Assembly: GCF_000721265.1 (NCBI RefSeq)
Contig: NZ_JOFZ01000004.1
Location: 248,001 to 312,000 of the forward strand
Length of the DNA stretch: 64,000 nucleotides
Reading direction: 5' to 3'
Source: Streptomyces sp. NRRL F-5126
GTDB taxonomy: Bacteria > Actinomycetota > Actinomycetes > Streptomycetales > Streptomycetaceae
In this document: positions 34,407-42,663 of the stretch, in pieces
Layout: every line of letters starts with the position of its first letter
Position numbering within the stretch: the first letter of the stretch is position 1
Notes under the pieces: model-generated
Seen by the model: the letters and a program-made list of their open reading frames with translations, nothing else
Told to the model about the DNA's origin: nothing
The model's database searches: none
Translations under genes and position numbers: made by a program

Positions 34407-35084
34407 GTGACAGCGCAACCGTTGAGCGAACTGGTGGAACCCGGCTGGGCCGAGGCCCTGCGCCCCGTGTCGGGACGCGTCGCGGCGATGGGGGACTTCC
34501 TGCGGGCCGAGATCGCGGCAGGCCGCACGTACCTGCCCGCGGGACCCGACGTGCTCCGCGCCTTCCAGCAACCCTTCGACGATGTACGGGTCCTGATCGT
34601 CGGTCAGGACCCGTATCCGACCCCGGGGATGCCCATCGGGCTCAGCTTCGCCGTCGCGCCCGAGGTCTCCAGGCTGCCGGGCAGCCTGGAGAACATCTTC
34701 CGCGAACTGCACGCCGACCTCGGCCTGCCGAGGCCCTCCAACGGGGACCTGACGCCGTGGAGCCGCCAGGGCGTGCTGCTGCTCAACAGGGCCCTGACCA
34801 CGGCGCCCCGCAAGCCCGCCGCCCACCGCGGCAAGGGCTGGGAGGAAGTGACCGACCAGGCCATCCGCGCGCTCGTGGCGCGCGGCAAGCCGCTCGTGTC
34901 GATCCTGTGGGGCAGGGACGCCCGCAACCTGCGCCCCCTGCTGGGCGACCTGCCGGCGGTCGAGTCCGCCCACCCGTCTCCCATGTCGGCGGACCGCGGC
35001 TTCTTCGGCTCGCGGCCCTTCAGCCGAGCCAACGACTACCTCGTTGGCCAGGGCGCGCAGCCGGTGGACTGGCGCCTGCCCTGA
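34407..35084 (+). CDS. ung: Uracil-DNA glycosylase (family 1)
   Basis: A 225-residue base-excision repair enzyme that removes uracil from DNA. The water-activating motif reads [18 protein letters not shown], with the catalytic Asp68; PTPG in place of the usual HGPGQ is found in actinobacterial Ung. The DNA-intercalation motif is HPSPMSA with His189. Start GTG 34407. The gene is alone, divergent from the kinase gene, and followed by a clear terminator. Confidence 0.93.
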   Translation: MTAQPLSELVEPGWAEALRPVSGRVAAMGDFLRAEIAAGRTYLPAGPDVLRAFQQPFDDVRVLIVGQDPYPTPGMPIGLSFAVAPEVSRLPGSLENIFRELHADLGLPRPSNGDLTPWSRQGVLLLNRALTTAPRKPAAHRGKGWEEVTDQAIRALVARGKPLVSILWGRDARNLRPLLGDLPAVESAHPSPMSADRGFFGSRPFSRANDYLVGQGAQPVDWRLP

Positions 35085-35112
35085 CCGGCCTCCCGTCCGC
35101 CGCGCCGCTGGT

Positions 35113-35153
35113 GCGGAGCGTCTCGGGCGATGATCCGAGCCGGACCGCTCCGC
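35113..35153 (+). terminator. Two-step hairpin terminator after ung
   Basis: GCGGAGCG (35113-35120) pairs with CGCTCCGC (35146-35153), and inside it CTCGG (35122-35126) pairs with CCGAG (35135-35139). The remaining 230 bp to the next gene show nothing I can support. Confidence 0.65.
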
Positions 35154-35383
35154 CCGCTCCCGGGTGAGCCGGCCGGACTGCCCGTCCCCGCCGAGTCGCG
35201 CCATGACCAGGCGGGACGCCTCGTGCGCGCGTTCCGCGCTGCGGGCAAGGCGCCCGCACCGACGCCGCCCGGCCGGGCGAAGTCGGCCGCTGCGGCCCGG
35301 CCCCGTGTGGCGGTAGCCCGCCGCGAGGCGGGACGCTTGGCTCGGTGGGGGGAGCCGTACGCCTTGCCGAGGGAAGTGGCGCG

Positions 35384-35935
35384 ATGCACGGGACGGAGCG
35401 CGAGATCTGGACGATCGGGCACTGGACGTGCCCGGAGCAGGAATTCCTCGGCCTGCTCGACGCGCAGCGCATCGACACGCTGGTGGACGTGCGCGCCCAT
35501 CCGGGCTCGCGCGCGAGCCCGCAGTTCCTGGCGGACGCGATGCGCGGCTGGCTGGAGCGTGCGGGCATCGCCTACACGTACCTGGGCGAGGAACTGGGCG
35601 GCCGCCGGCGCCGGCAGGACGTGGACCCCGCGATCAACGCCGGATGGCGCAACGCGAGCTTCAAGAACTACGCCGACTACACGCTCGGCCCGGCCTACGA
35701 ACGCGGCATCGACCGCCTGACCTCCCTGGCGGCCGGGCACCGCGTCGCCGTGATGTGCGCCGAGCCGGTGCCCTGGCGCTGCCACCGGCTCCTGATCGCG
35801 AACACGCTCACCGCGCGCGGATGGACAGTGCTCCACATCCTCGGAACCGGCGAGCCGCGCGCCCATGAACTGGGCGGCTGGGGCGCGGCTGCGCGCGTGG
35901 ATCCGGACGGCACGGTCACCTACCCGGCGCCGTGA
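35384..35935 (+). CDS. DUF488 family protein
   Basis: A 183-residue protein with the DUF488 signatures IWTIGHWT at the start, VDVRAHPGSR, and the C-terminal CAEPVPWRCHRLLIA with two conserved Cys and a His. Function is unknown; the family is thought to bind nucleic acid or act as a small hydrolase, without proof. ATG 35384 is preceded by GAGGGAAGTGG-like purine-rich sequence. It is monocistronic. Confidence 0.88.
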   Translation: MHGTEREIWTIGHWTCPEQEFLGLLDAQRIDTLVDVRAHPGSRASPQFLADAMRGWLERAGIAYTYLGEELGGRRRRQDVDPAINAGWRNASFKNYADYTLGPAYERGIDRLTSLAAGHRVAVMCAEPVPWRCHRLLIANTLTARGWTVLHILGTGEPRAHELGGWGAAARVDPDGTVTYPAP

Positions 35936-36015
35936 CCACGCCTGTCCCGGGGTGACATGGTGGCGCTGCCGCTCGACCGGCGGGCGACGACGGGGCGACA
36001 GCGCGGCGCGTCATA

Positions 36016-37095
36016 TCAGAACGCGCGCTCGTACTGCGGTGGCACGTGCGCCGCATCGCCGAGTTCCGCTGCCGCGCGCTGCGCCCAGGAGGGGTTGCGC
36101 AGCAGCTCGCGCGCCAGCAGGACGGCGTCCGCCTCGCCGTTGGCGAGGATCTTCTCCGCCTGCTCGGGCTCGGTGATCAGGCCGACGGCCGCCACGGGCA
36201 TCCGTGAACCCGACTTGATCCGCTCGGCGAACGGCACCTGGTAGCCGGGGCGCACCGGGATGCGCACCCCGGTGGCGTTGCCTCCCGTGGACACGTCCAT
36301 CAGGTCCACCCCGTGCGCGAGCAGCTCGTCCGCGAGCCTGACGGTCTCCTCGGGCGTCCAGCCGCCCTGTTCGAGCCAGTCGGTGGCCGAGATGCGGAAG
36401 AACACCGGCAGGTCGTCGGGCCACACGGCGCGCACGGCGTCGACGACCTCGAGCGCGAACCTGGTGCGGTTCTCGAACGAGCCGCCGTACGCGTCCGTGC
36501 GGTGGTTGCTGTGGGGCGAGAGGAACTGGTGGATGAGGTAGCCGTGCGCGCCGTGGACCTCCGCCACCTCGAACCCGGCGGCCAGCGCCCTGCGGGCGGC
36601 GTCGGCGAACTGCCCGACGATCTCGGCGATGCCCTGCGTGGTCAGCTCGGCGGGCACCGGGTGCCCCTCCGCGAACGGCAGCGCGCTCGGCGCCACGACG
36701 TCCCAGCCGCCGTCCTGTGCGGCGATCGGCCCGCCGCCCTTCCAGGGCGCGTCGGTGCTCGCCTTGCGGCCCGCGTGCGCCAGCTGGATGCCGGGCACCG
36801 CGCCCTGCTCGGTGATGAAGCGTGTGATCCGCCGGAACGCCTCGGCCTGGGTGTCGTTCCAGATGCCGAGGTCGTAGGGGCTGATGCGGCCCTCGGGGCT
36901 CACGGCCGTCGCCTCCGTGATGACCAGCCCCGTGCCGCCTGTGGCGCGCGCCGCGATGTGCGCGAAGTGCCAGTCGGCGGGGGCGCCCGCGTCCCGGCCG
37001 GTCGCCGCGGCCGAGTACTGGCACATCGGAGCCATCCACACGCGGTTGGGAATGGTCAGCGACCGCAGGGTGTACGGCTCGAAGAGGGCGCTCAC
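36016..37095 (-). CDS. Old-yellow-enzyme family NADH:flavin oxidoreductase (YqjM type)
   Basis: A 359-residue FMN TIM barrel that reduces activated C=C bonds. It has the thermophilic-like/YqjM features: the Cys in MAPMCQYSA that tunes the flavin, QLAHAGRKAS, the substrate-binding His pair in EVHGAHGYLIHQFLSP and the AYGGSFENR loop. GTG 37095 has GGAG at good spacing; the ATG at 37110 does not. It is divergent from a DUF6214-like gene; the 10-bp palindrome GTCGTACGAC at 37142 lies in its promoter region. Confidence 0.92.
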   Translation of the reverse strand: MSALFEPYTLRSLTIPNRVWMAPMCQYSAAATGRDAGAPADWHFAHIAARATGGTGLVITEATAVSPEGRISPYDLGIWNDTQAEAFRRITRFITEQGAVPGIQLAHAGRKASTDAPWKGGGPIAAQDGGWDVVAPSALPFAEGHPVPAELTTQGIAEIVGQFADAARRALAAGFEVAEVHGAHGYLIHQFLSPHSNHRTDAYGGSFENRTRFALEVVDAVRAVWPDDLPVFFRISATDWLEQGGWTPEETVRLADELLAHGVDLMDVSTGGNATGVRIPVRPGYQVPFAERIKSGSRMPVAAVGLITEPEQAEKILANGEADAVLLARELLRNPSWAQRAAAELGDAAHVPPQYERAF

Positions 37096-37141
37096 GAGAG
37101 CTCCAATCACTGCGAAAAGGTCATGCGTTTGTACGGTTCCT

Positions 37142-37151
37142 GTCGTACGAC
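37142..37151. promoter_or_regulatory. Palindrome GTCGTACGAC in a divergent promoter region
   Basis: A perfect 10-bp palindrome 47 bp upstream of the old-yellow-enzyme gene. A possible operator; no regulator can be named. Confidence 0.3.
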
Positions 37152-37246
37152 GCCGCGTGCCGCGGAAAGATTCCCCGCACGATGACGGCCTGCTCGGGTG
37201 GCGTGCGGCGCGCCATGACCATAAGGGCGGATTGCCTGATTAAGTT

Positions 37247-37978
37247 GTGAATGTGCCGGAACACAAGCTGATGACCGCCAAGGCGTGTGATGAGTTCACC
37301 GCGCAGGGCCTGCCCGTCTGGGAAGTCCAGGGGTACGGCACCGTGACGGGAGCCGGCCGCGAAGCGCGCCCGCCCTGGCTCGACGTCCGCCTCACGCTGC
37401 CGGACGGCGCACGCGTGGACGTGCTCGCGGTGGTGCGGGGCGACACGATCGCCATCGAGGACGCACAGGCCGACCCTCCGCTGCCCCTCGCCTCCCTCGG
37501 CGCCCTGTCGTCGGCCCTGCACGGCCCGCTGGAGGCGGCGTGCGCGTCCGTCATGGCCCCGGCGTCCGCCTACGACTCCACTGTGCGGACGGCGCCGCCC
37601 GCACCACCGTCACCGGCCATCGCGCCGGAACCGGCCACTCAGGTGGCTCCCGTGGCGTCGCCGATCGGCCCTGCCCCCGAGGAGCAGGTTCAGCCGCTCG
37701 CCGCCGCCGACGGCCCCGTGGACGGCGACGCGCCGCCGTCCGCCGCGCCCGCCGTGGCCGCGGCGGCGGGAGGCCGCCACCGCGGCCACGGCGCCGCCGG
37801 CCGGCGGGGCGGCAGGCGCGGGGACGTCGTGGACGCGTACCGCGCCGCCCAGTCGCGTGGTGAGGACCCGGTGCTCGCCGTGATGGCCGCGACGGGTTTC
37901 GGCAGGCGCCGCACCCTCCGGCTCATCGCGGGCGCGCGCGACGCGGGTCACCTGCCCTCCCGCAGGCGGAAGGCCTGA
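37247..37978 (+). CDS. Hypothetical protein, DUF6214-like
   Basis: A 243-residue protein with three parts. Residues 1-95 form a compact domain (LPVWEVQGYGTV, PPWLDVRLTLPDGARVDVLAVVRGDTIAIEDAQADPPLPL) that resembles Streptomyces DUF6214 proteins. Residues 100-185 are a Pro/Ala-rich linker. The last 45 residues are basic with a helix-turn-helix look (DPVLAVMAATGFGRRRTLRLI). The tail may bind nucleic acid. GTG 37247 is used; ATG 37271 is also possible. No function is known. Confidence 0.7.
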   Translation: MNVPEHKLMTAKACDEFTAQGLPVWEVQGYGTVTGAGREARPPWLDVRLTLPDGARVDVLAVVRGDTIAIEDAQADPPLPLASLGALSSALHGPLEAACASVMAPASAYDSTVRTAPPAPPSPAIAPEPATQVAPVASPIGPAPEEQVQPLAAADGPVDGDAPPSAAPAVAAAAGGRHRGHGAAGRRGGRRGDVVDAYRAAQSRGEDPVLAVMAATGFGRRRTLRLIAGARDAGHLPSRRRKA

Positions 37979-37983
37979 GCCCC

Positions 37984-38020
37984 GGCCGCGCGGCGGGGGC
38001 TCGGACCTGGTCGCGCGGCC
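37984..38020. terminator. Hairpin terminator between convergent genes
   Basis: GGCCGCGC (37984-37991) pairs with GCGCGGCC (38013-38020) around a 21-nt loop, just after the DUF6214-like gene and just past the end of the TetR gene. Confidence 0.55.
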
Positions 38021-38022
38021 GC

Positions 38023-38661
38023 TCAGCCGCGCGCGAGAGCCACGAACCCGGCGCCGCCCGGCGGTTCATCGCCCGGCGGGACACCGAGCCGCCAGTCGAG
38101 TCCGTAGCGCTGGAAGAGGTCGGCCCGCAGGCGCGGCAGCGGCATCGGCGCGCCCGGCATCAGTATCGCGAATACCGAGCCCATCAACTGTGCCCGCAGC
38201 AGCGGGTAGTCCGCGTCCGGGTCGGGTGAGCCGTACCGCTCGACCGTCTCGTGCAGCAACTGCGCGAGACGCTGCTGCTCGGGGCACCGCACGAACCCCT
38301 CGGCCTGCAGGATCCCCGCCATGTGCGTGCGCATCAGCGTCGGGTGGGAGACCGTGAGCCCGAGGATCGCGTCGATGGCCCGGGCCATCAGCTCGGGTCC
38401 GTCGTCCGTGCGCGGCTCGCGCTCGAGACCGGCTTGCAGGGCACGGTGCATGAGCCGGTGGACGGCCGACTGCAGGAGCTGCCGCTTCCCGGGGAAGTAG
38501 TACGACACGAGGCCGCGCGCGGAGCCGGCCCGGTCGGCGATGTCCGCCAGCGTCGTCGCTTCGTACCCCGCCTCCGCGACCAGCTCGACGGTGGCGTCGA
38601 GCAGCCGCTCGCGCGAGCGTCGACGGAGCTCCTCATTGACCTCTGCGCTTCGCGGGGACAT
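38023..38661 (-). CDS. TetR-family regulator
   Basis: A 212-residue repressor. The DNA-binding domain (TTLADIADRAGSARGLVSYYFPGKRQLL, about 36-63; split here TTLADIADRAGSARG and LVSYYFPGKRQLL) is intact and the C-terminal ligand domain is variable. Its own start is preceded by a perfect 7-bp palindrome (38678-38694), so it is probably autoregulated. No divergent target gene exists, because a HAD gene ends there; its targets must be elsewhere. Confidence 0.9.
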   Translation of the reverse strand: MSPRSAEVNEELRRRSRERLLDATVELVAEAGYEATTLADIADRAGSARGLVSYYFPGKRQLLQSAVHRLMHRALQAGLEREPRTDDGPELMARAIDAILGLTVSHPTLMRTHMAGILQAEGFVRCPEQQRLAQLLHETVERYGSPDPDADYPLLRAQLMGSVFAILMPGAPMPLPRLRADLFQRYGLDWRLGVPPGDEPPGGAGFVALARG

Positions 38662-38677
38662 GCTTACTCCTGCGTTG

Positions 38678-38694
38678 ACTGGCTCTTAGCCAGT
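38678..38694. promoter_or_regulatory. TetR operator ACTGGCT-CTT-AGCCAGT
   Basis: A perfect 7-bp inverted repeat with a 3-nt centre, 17 bp upstream of the TetR start and overlapping a TATACT-like box on the plus strand. Confidence 0.7.
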
Positions 38695-38744
38695 ATACTC
38701 AATGCGACTTGCCGCAGGCCCTTGAGGCCCTGGTCGGCGGGTTT

Positions 38745-38785
38745 CGTCCGCCTTGGGCGACGCGGGGGATCGTCCAAGGCGGACG
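38745..38785. repeat. 12-bp inverted repeat
   Basis: CGTCCGCCTTGG (38745-38756) and its complement (38774-38785) flank a 17-nt loop in the gap between the TetR and HAD genes. It may be a second terminator or a relic. Confidence 0.5.
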
Positions 38786-38805
38786 CTTTCGCATGCCATG
38801 CGCGC

Positions 38806-38835
38806 TTCCACGCCCCGCCCTCCCGGGGCGTGGAA
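38806..38835 (-). terminator. Perfect 12-bp hairpin terminator
   Basis: TTCCACGCCCCG (38806-38817) pairs with 38824-38835 around a 6-nt loop, 6 bp after the stop of the minus-strand HAD gene. Confidence 0.8.
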
Positions 38836-38841
38836 CCCCTC

Positions 38842-39552
38842 CTACGGAGCGGAGCCGGGGCCCGCGAGCGCCAGCACGGGCCGCAGCCCCGCCGGGCGCT
38901 CCTCGACCGGCAGGTGGTCCACGAAGAAGACCTCGCAGCCGAGCGCCGAGGCGCCGCCGTCCGCTTCCCTGCTGTCGCCCACCATCAGCACGTCGTGCGG
39001 GTCCTGGCCGAGCTCGTCGCACGCCGTCTGGAACAGGCGCGCGTCCGGCTTCTGCACCCCGTGCTCGAAGGACAGGACGTACGCGTTCACCAGCGCGTCG
39101 AGCCCGTGGGCGCGGAAGACCGGCCGCAGGTCCCACCCGATGTTGCTGACCACGCCGACCGCGATACCCGCGCCCCGCAGGGCGCCGAGCACTTCGGCGG
39201 CGTCCGCGTAGGGCCGCCACGCGTCGGGCGTCATGTGCCGCTCGTACAGCGCGTCGTAGAGCGCCGGGTCCGGCAGCCGCGCCTCGCGGGCCAGGCCCGT
39301 GTAGGCGGCGCGGTGCTCTGCCGCGCTCCTGTCCCGTACCGCCCACGCGCCCGCCAGGTGCTCGGGCACCCTCTCCGGCGGCGGACCCCCGGGCAGCGCG
39401 CCGGCGACGGCCAGCCGCATCGCGCTGCGCCGCACGTCGTCGGACGGCATGGCGACGCCCGCCTGGGCGAGGGTCGCGTCCAGCCACGACCGGGCCGACT
39501 CGATACGGAACAGGGTCCCTGAGAAATCGAAGAGGACTGCCTTGAACGTCAT
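38842..39552 (-). CDS. HAD-like hydrolase with DxSGT motif
   Basis: A 236-residue HAD protein. Motif I reads LFDFSGTLF, so the second, acid/base Asp is Ser while the nucleophile Asp is kept. Motif II is GVVSNIG, motif III KPDARLF, and motif IV MVGDSREAD. Dehalogenase-type members also lack the second Asp, but a phosphatase without it would be slow. Motif content suggests a changed reaction. ATG 39552 is 20 bp after the PAP2 gene, so the two may be co-transcribed. Confidence 0.85.
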   Translation of the reverse strand: MTFKAVLFDFSGTLFRIESARSWLDATLAQAGVAMPSDDVRRSAMRLAVAGALPGGPPPERVPEHLAGAWAVRDRSAAEHRAAYTGLAREARLPDPALYDALYERHMTPDAWRPYADAAEVLGALRGAGIAVGVVSNIGWDLRPVFRAHGLDALVNAYVLSFEHGVQKPDARLFQTACDELGQDPHDVLMVGDSREADGGASALGCEVFFVDHLPVEERPAGLRPVLALAGPGSAP

Positions 39553-39571
39553 GGGACCGATCCTCGCGGGC

Positions 39572-40234
39572 TCACTGGTCCCGGTACAAGGCCAAACGCC
39601 CGGAACAGGCGCCGGAACAGACGACGGACAGCGCGACGACGCACACGCCGAGCAGCCATCCCCCCAGCACGTCGGACGCCCAGTGCACGCCGAGCCACAG
39701 CCGGGTCAGACCCACCCCGAGGGCCGACACGACCGCCACGGACAGCGCCACCGCCCACCACGCGCCGGCCAGGCCCTGGCGGTGCGCCGCCCACAGCAGC
39801 AGCCCGACGGCGATCGTCGCCGCCATCGCGTGCCCCGAGGGGAACGCCGCGAAGTGCGCGGAATCCACGGGGTGCTGCCAGTGCGGCCTCGGCCGCCCGA
39901 CCGCCGACTTCACCAGCTGCTCAAGACCCCAGCCGACCAGCGTGGCCGCGACCAGCCACCCGGCGAGCAGCCGCGCGCCGCGCAGCCACAGCACGACCAC
40001 GCACGCGGCCGTCAGCAGCCGCATCGTCGTGGGGTCCCACACCCAGTCCGTGAGCACTCCGGCGGCGTGCGTCACCCCCGGATCCGACAGCGCGCGGTGG
40101 TGCAGGCCGGCCGCGGTCCACCGGTCGAACGAGACCAAAGGGCCCCAGCCCGCCACCACCAGGCCGAGGACCACAGCGAACGCGGCGCCGCTCAGCACGG
40201 CGGTGCGGGCGGGGACCGAGAGGGGTACGGGCAT
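39572..40234 (-). CDS. Second PAP2-family phosphatase
   Basis: A 220-residue membrane phosphatase with motifs KSAVGRPRPHW, FPSGHAMA and TRLWLGVHWASD and about six helices. ATG 40234 gives a normal N-terminal signal-anchor (an earlier GTG at 40285 is possible). It follows the M56 peptidase gene by 66 bp and precedes the HAD gene by 19 bp, all on one strand. Likely substrates are lipid phosphates, including undecaprenyl pyrophosphate. Confidence 0.88.
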   Translation of the reverse strand: MPVPLSVPARTAVLSGAAFAVVLGLVVAGWGPLVSFDRWTAAGLHHRALSDPGVTHAAGVLTDWVWDPTTMRLLTAACVVVLWLRGARLLAGWLVAATLVGWGLEQLVKSAVGRPRPHWQHPVDSAHFAAFPSGHAMAATIAVGLLLWAAHRQGLAGAWWAVALSVAVVSALGVGLTRLWLGVHWASDVLGGWLLGVCVVALSVVCSGACSGRLALYRDQ

Positions 40235-40300
40235 GACGGTGATACTCGCCGACCGGGCGACGCTCGCGCCAACCGGCCCCGGCACCGCCGCCCGAGCAGG

Positions 40301-41236
40301 TCAGCCGAGCGCGCGCAGCCCCGGTACCAGCGCCACGAGCAGCGGCACCGCGGGCACCAGCGCCGCGGCGGCCGTCAGCCGCAGCCTGCGGGCCGGGGCG
40401 AGCCTCGGCACCGGTGACAGCAGCCGGTCCACCCGCTGCGGCAGCTCGGTGTCCGTGCCGTGCCCGGGGACGAACACGCCGCGCTCCTCGTTGAGTTCGA
40501 CGAGGGCGAGCGCGATCGCGCGGTGGCCGTAACGCCGCGATGCGGAGTCGTCCGCCGCCAGCTCCACCAGCCGGTGGATCTCGTCGCGGAACGCGGCGAA
40601 CACGGGCACCTGCGGGAAACCGTTGGCCAGCGCACACGAGCAGTGCCGCAGCCAGTCGTGCCTGGCGCGCGCGTGCCCCTGCTCGTGCGCCAGGACGGCG
40701 TCGAGCCCGCGGCCCTTCAGGCGCCGCAGCGCCCCCGTCGTGATGACCAGCCGGGGAGCGGCGCCCGGCAGCCACCAGGCGTCGGGCTTGTCGCCCTCCA
40801 GGACCACCAGGGGCTCCTCGCCCGGCTCCTCGCCGGGCAGGACGGGAGAGCGGACGAGGAGTTCCCTGCGGCGCTGCCTGCGCCGCTCCCGGGACGTGTG
40901 GATCTCGCGCGTCAGCATCGCGGCCGTCCACAACCCGCCGCTCGCCAGCACGATCGCGAGCATCGCCGCCCACGGGCGGTGGGCGCCCAGCGCGTACGCG
41001 CGCACGACGCCTGCCGGAGCGCCCACGAAGACATGGCCCCTGACGGACGCCCACGCTGCGGCGGCGCTGAAGACCATCGACAGGGCAAAGCTGAGCAGAA
41101 CGGCGGCCACGACGCACTGCCAGACCCACAGCGCGACCACCGGCTCACGCTCCCGCCAGTCGGCCCGCGACAGCAGCCGCGGCGCCACGACGGCGGCGAG
41201 CGCCCCGAGCAGCAGCAGCGCTATCGAGACCATCAT
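40301..41236 (-). CDS. M56-family membrane metallopeptidase (BlaR1-like)
   Basis: A 311-residue membrane zinc peptidase. Two N-terminal helices, a third near residue 95, then a cytoplasmic domain with the zinc site HEQGH (His184, Glu185, His188) and the third ligand Glu in LVELAADD about 35 residues on, and a last pair of helices at the C-terminus. BlaR1/MecR1 peptidases of this family inactivate BlaI/MecI repressors on signal. In Streptomyces such genes normally sit beside a BlaI-type gene; here none is adjacent. No sensor (penicillin-binding) domain is present. Confidence 0.88.
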   Translation of the reverse strand: MMVSIALLLLGALAAVVAPRLLSRADWREREPVVALWVWQCVVAAVLLSFALSMVFSAAAAWASVRGHVFVGAPAGVVRAYALGAHRPWAAMLAIVLASGGLWTAAMLTREIHTSRERRRQRRRELLVRSPVLPGEEPGEEPLVVLEGDKPDAWWLPGAAPRLVITTGALRRLKGRGLDAVLAHEQGHARARHDWLRHCSCALANGFPQVPVFAAFRDEIHRLVELAADDSASRRYGHRAIALALVELNEERGVFVPGHGTDTELPQRVDRLLSPVPRLAPARRLRLTAAAALVPAVPLLVALVPGLRALG

Positions 41237-41445
41237 GGCCCCAGCCTATGAGGACCGTGCCACCCCGGATACGGCCTCCGACGCCAAGTGACGCAGGACA
41301 CCCTCACGCTCCGGCACCGCGGCGGCCCAGGCAACTCCCGCCTCCCTCGGGGCCGTCGGCGCGCAGTCCCGGCCGTCGGCCGCATCGCGGCCGTCACCCG
41401 GCGCGGCACGAGGCTCCCTCGAACCGGTGAAGACGCAGAGCGTCG

Positions 41446-42078
41446 TCAGAGCGTGAGCAGCATCGCCAGCATGGCCATGCTCATGGAGAGCCGGCAGGCC
41501 AGTGTGACCTCGGGCCTGACCGCGACGCGCACCGCAGCCCCCCTCACCGCGCGTACTCCGTCCGGCGCCGGCGCGCCCGCCGGCGCGGCCCCGATCCCCG
41601 GTATCAGCCGGGAGCCCGCCCACAGCACGTAACCCGCGAAGTAGAGCAGCAGCACCCCCGTCATCACCGGCATCCCGGCCGGCGCCATCACCTCGCCCGC
41701 GCCCATCCCGGCCATCGCACCGTGGCTGCCGGCGCCCGCCGGGAAGGACCCCATGGCCAAGGACATGTAGACCATGGCCAGCGTCCCCACCAGATGGTGC
41801 GCGTGGTGCCCCGCGGACCGCCCACGCACGGCCACGGCCACGCACGCACGCAGCGCCGCGAGGCCGAAGACGACGGCGTACGCGCCCCACACCCAGAGCG
41901 GTGGCGCCCGCACCAGGGCCGGGAGTGCCATGGCGGCCATGCCGAACCCCATCAGCGCCTCGCCACGCGCCGTCGCCCTCGTGCCGCCGGCGGCCACGCG
42001 CGTGCGCAGCAGACAGTACGACCCGGACGCGGCGCACACGGCGACCATCAGCCAGCTCACCAACAGTGGTGCGTGCAC
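41446..42078 (-). CDS. DUF5134 membrane protein
   Basis: A 210-residue protein with about five or six hydrophobic segments, rich in Met and His (GHHAHHLVGTLAMVYMSLAMG and GAMAGMGAGEVM). This pattern is typical of DUF5134, often found with M56 peptidases or copper genes. GTG 42078 has GGGAGGGG upstream. A metal-related role is plausible but unproven. The 209 bp between it and the M56 gene hold no recognisable gene. Confidence 0.8.
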   Translation of the reverse strand: MHAPLLVSWLMVAVCAASGSYCLLRTRVAAGGTRATARGEALMGFGMAAMALPALVRAPPLWVWGAYAVVFGLAALRACVAVAVRGRSAGHHAHHLVGTLAMVYMSLAMGSFPAGAGSHGAMAGMGAGEVMAPAGMPVMTGVLLLYFAGYVLWAGSRLIPGIGAAPAGAPAPDGVRAVRGAAVRVAVRPEVTLACRLSMSMAMLAMLLTL

Positions 42079-42236
42079 GCCGCATCCCCTCCCCCCGGAA
42101 CCTTCAGTGGGGTGTTGCCCGGCAAGAGCGGCGCGCATACAGGCGCACGGGAACACAAGGGGCGTGTTCGGCGGCGCACGCCATTTTGCCGCGCTCGCCG
42201 CGTAGGGTCGTCAATGCGCGGGAGAAACGCGAAATG

Positions 42237-42299
42237 CCGGTGAAACCCGTATGGCCCGGGAGTGCTGAACACGTCAGCGGCTCCCGGGCTCTTCACCGG
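42237..42299 (-). terminator. Large three-tier hairpin terminator
   Basis: CCGGTGAA/TTCACCGG (42237-42244, 42292-42299) encloses GCCCGGGAG/CTCCCGGGC (42254-42262, 42281-42289), which encloses GCTGA/TCAGC. It ends the secreted-protein gene at 42313. Confidence 0.85.
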
Positions 42300-42312
42300 C
42301 CTTTCTTACCGG

Positions 42313-42663
42313 TTACTTCACGAGGACCACGGAGTTGATCGGCGTCATGTTGTAGGGCTCGTACGAGCCCCTGTAGCGCTCCACGTCGGTGCAGGGGCTG
42401 CCGCCGTTGTAGCCTCGGCACAGCTTGAAGCCGGCGTTGCCGGTCTGATTGTTGACGATGACGCGCTTGCCGATGACGTTGGACAGGTTGTGTGCGCCGT
42501 AGCTGTAGAAGATGTTCCTGTTCAGGATGGTGCCGTTCGTCTCGCGGATGCAGACTGCCCCCGACGGGCAGGGCGTCGCCGCCTCGGCGCTCGGCGCCAC
42601 GGCAAGCCCGAGCGCGCCCATGGCGAGTGACAGTCCTGCGGCGGCCGTCGCGATCTTGCGCAT
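42313..42663 (-). CDS. Small secreted cysteine protein
   Basis: A 116-residue protein with a clean signal peptide (MRKIATAAAGLSLAMGALGL then PSAEAA, cleavage near residue 28). The mature part has four Cys in two pairs (CPSGAVCIRE and CRGYNGGSPC) and many Asn, Gly and Tyr. The first pair is reminiscent of peptidase-inhibitor family I36 proteins. GC content is lower than in neighbours. It has its own terminator and a long AT-richer leader, and is probably highly expressed and secreted. Confidence 0.8.
   Translation of the reverse strand: MRKIATAAAGLSLAMGALGLAVAPSAEAATPCPSGAVCIRETNGTILNRNIFYSYGAHNLSNVIGKRVIVNNQTGNAGFKLCRGYNGGSPCTDVERYRGSYEPYNMTPINSVVLVK

Noticed and set aside
35085..35383. Possible small gene between ung and DUF488
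   Set aside because: The region after the terminator has no ribosome site or consistent codon bias.
40235..41445. Search for an operator or BlaI gene around the M56 peptidase
   Set aside because: Neither a TAC-N6-GTA palindrome nor any winged-helix-like frame was found in the gaps, so no direct link to the operator regulon can be claimed from this locus.
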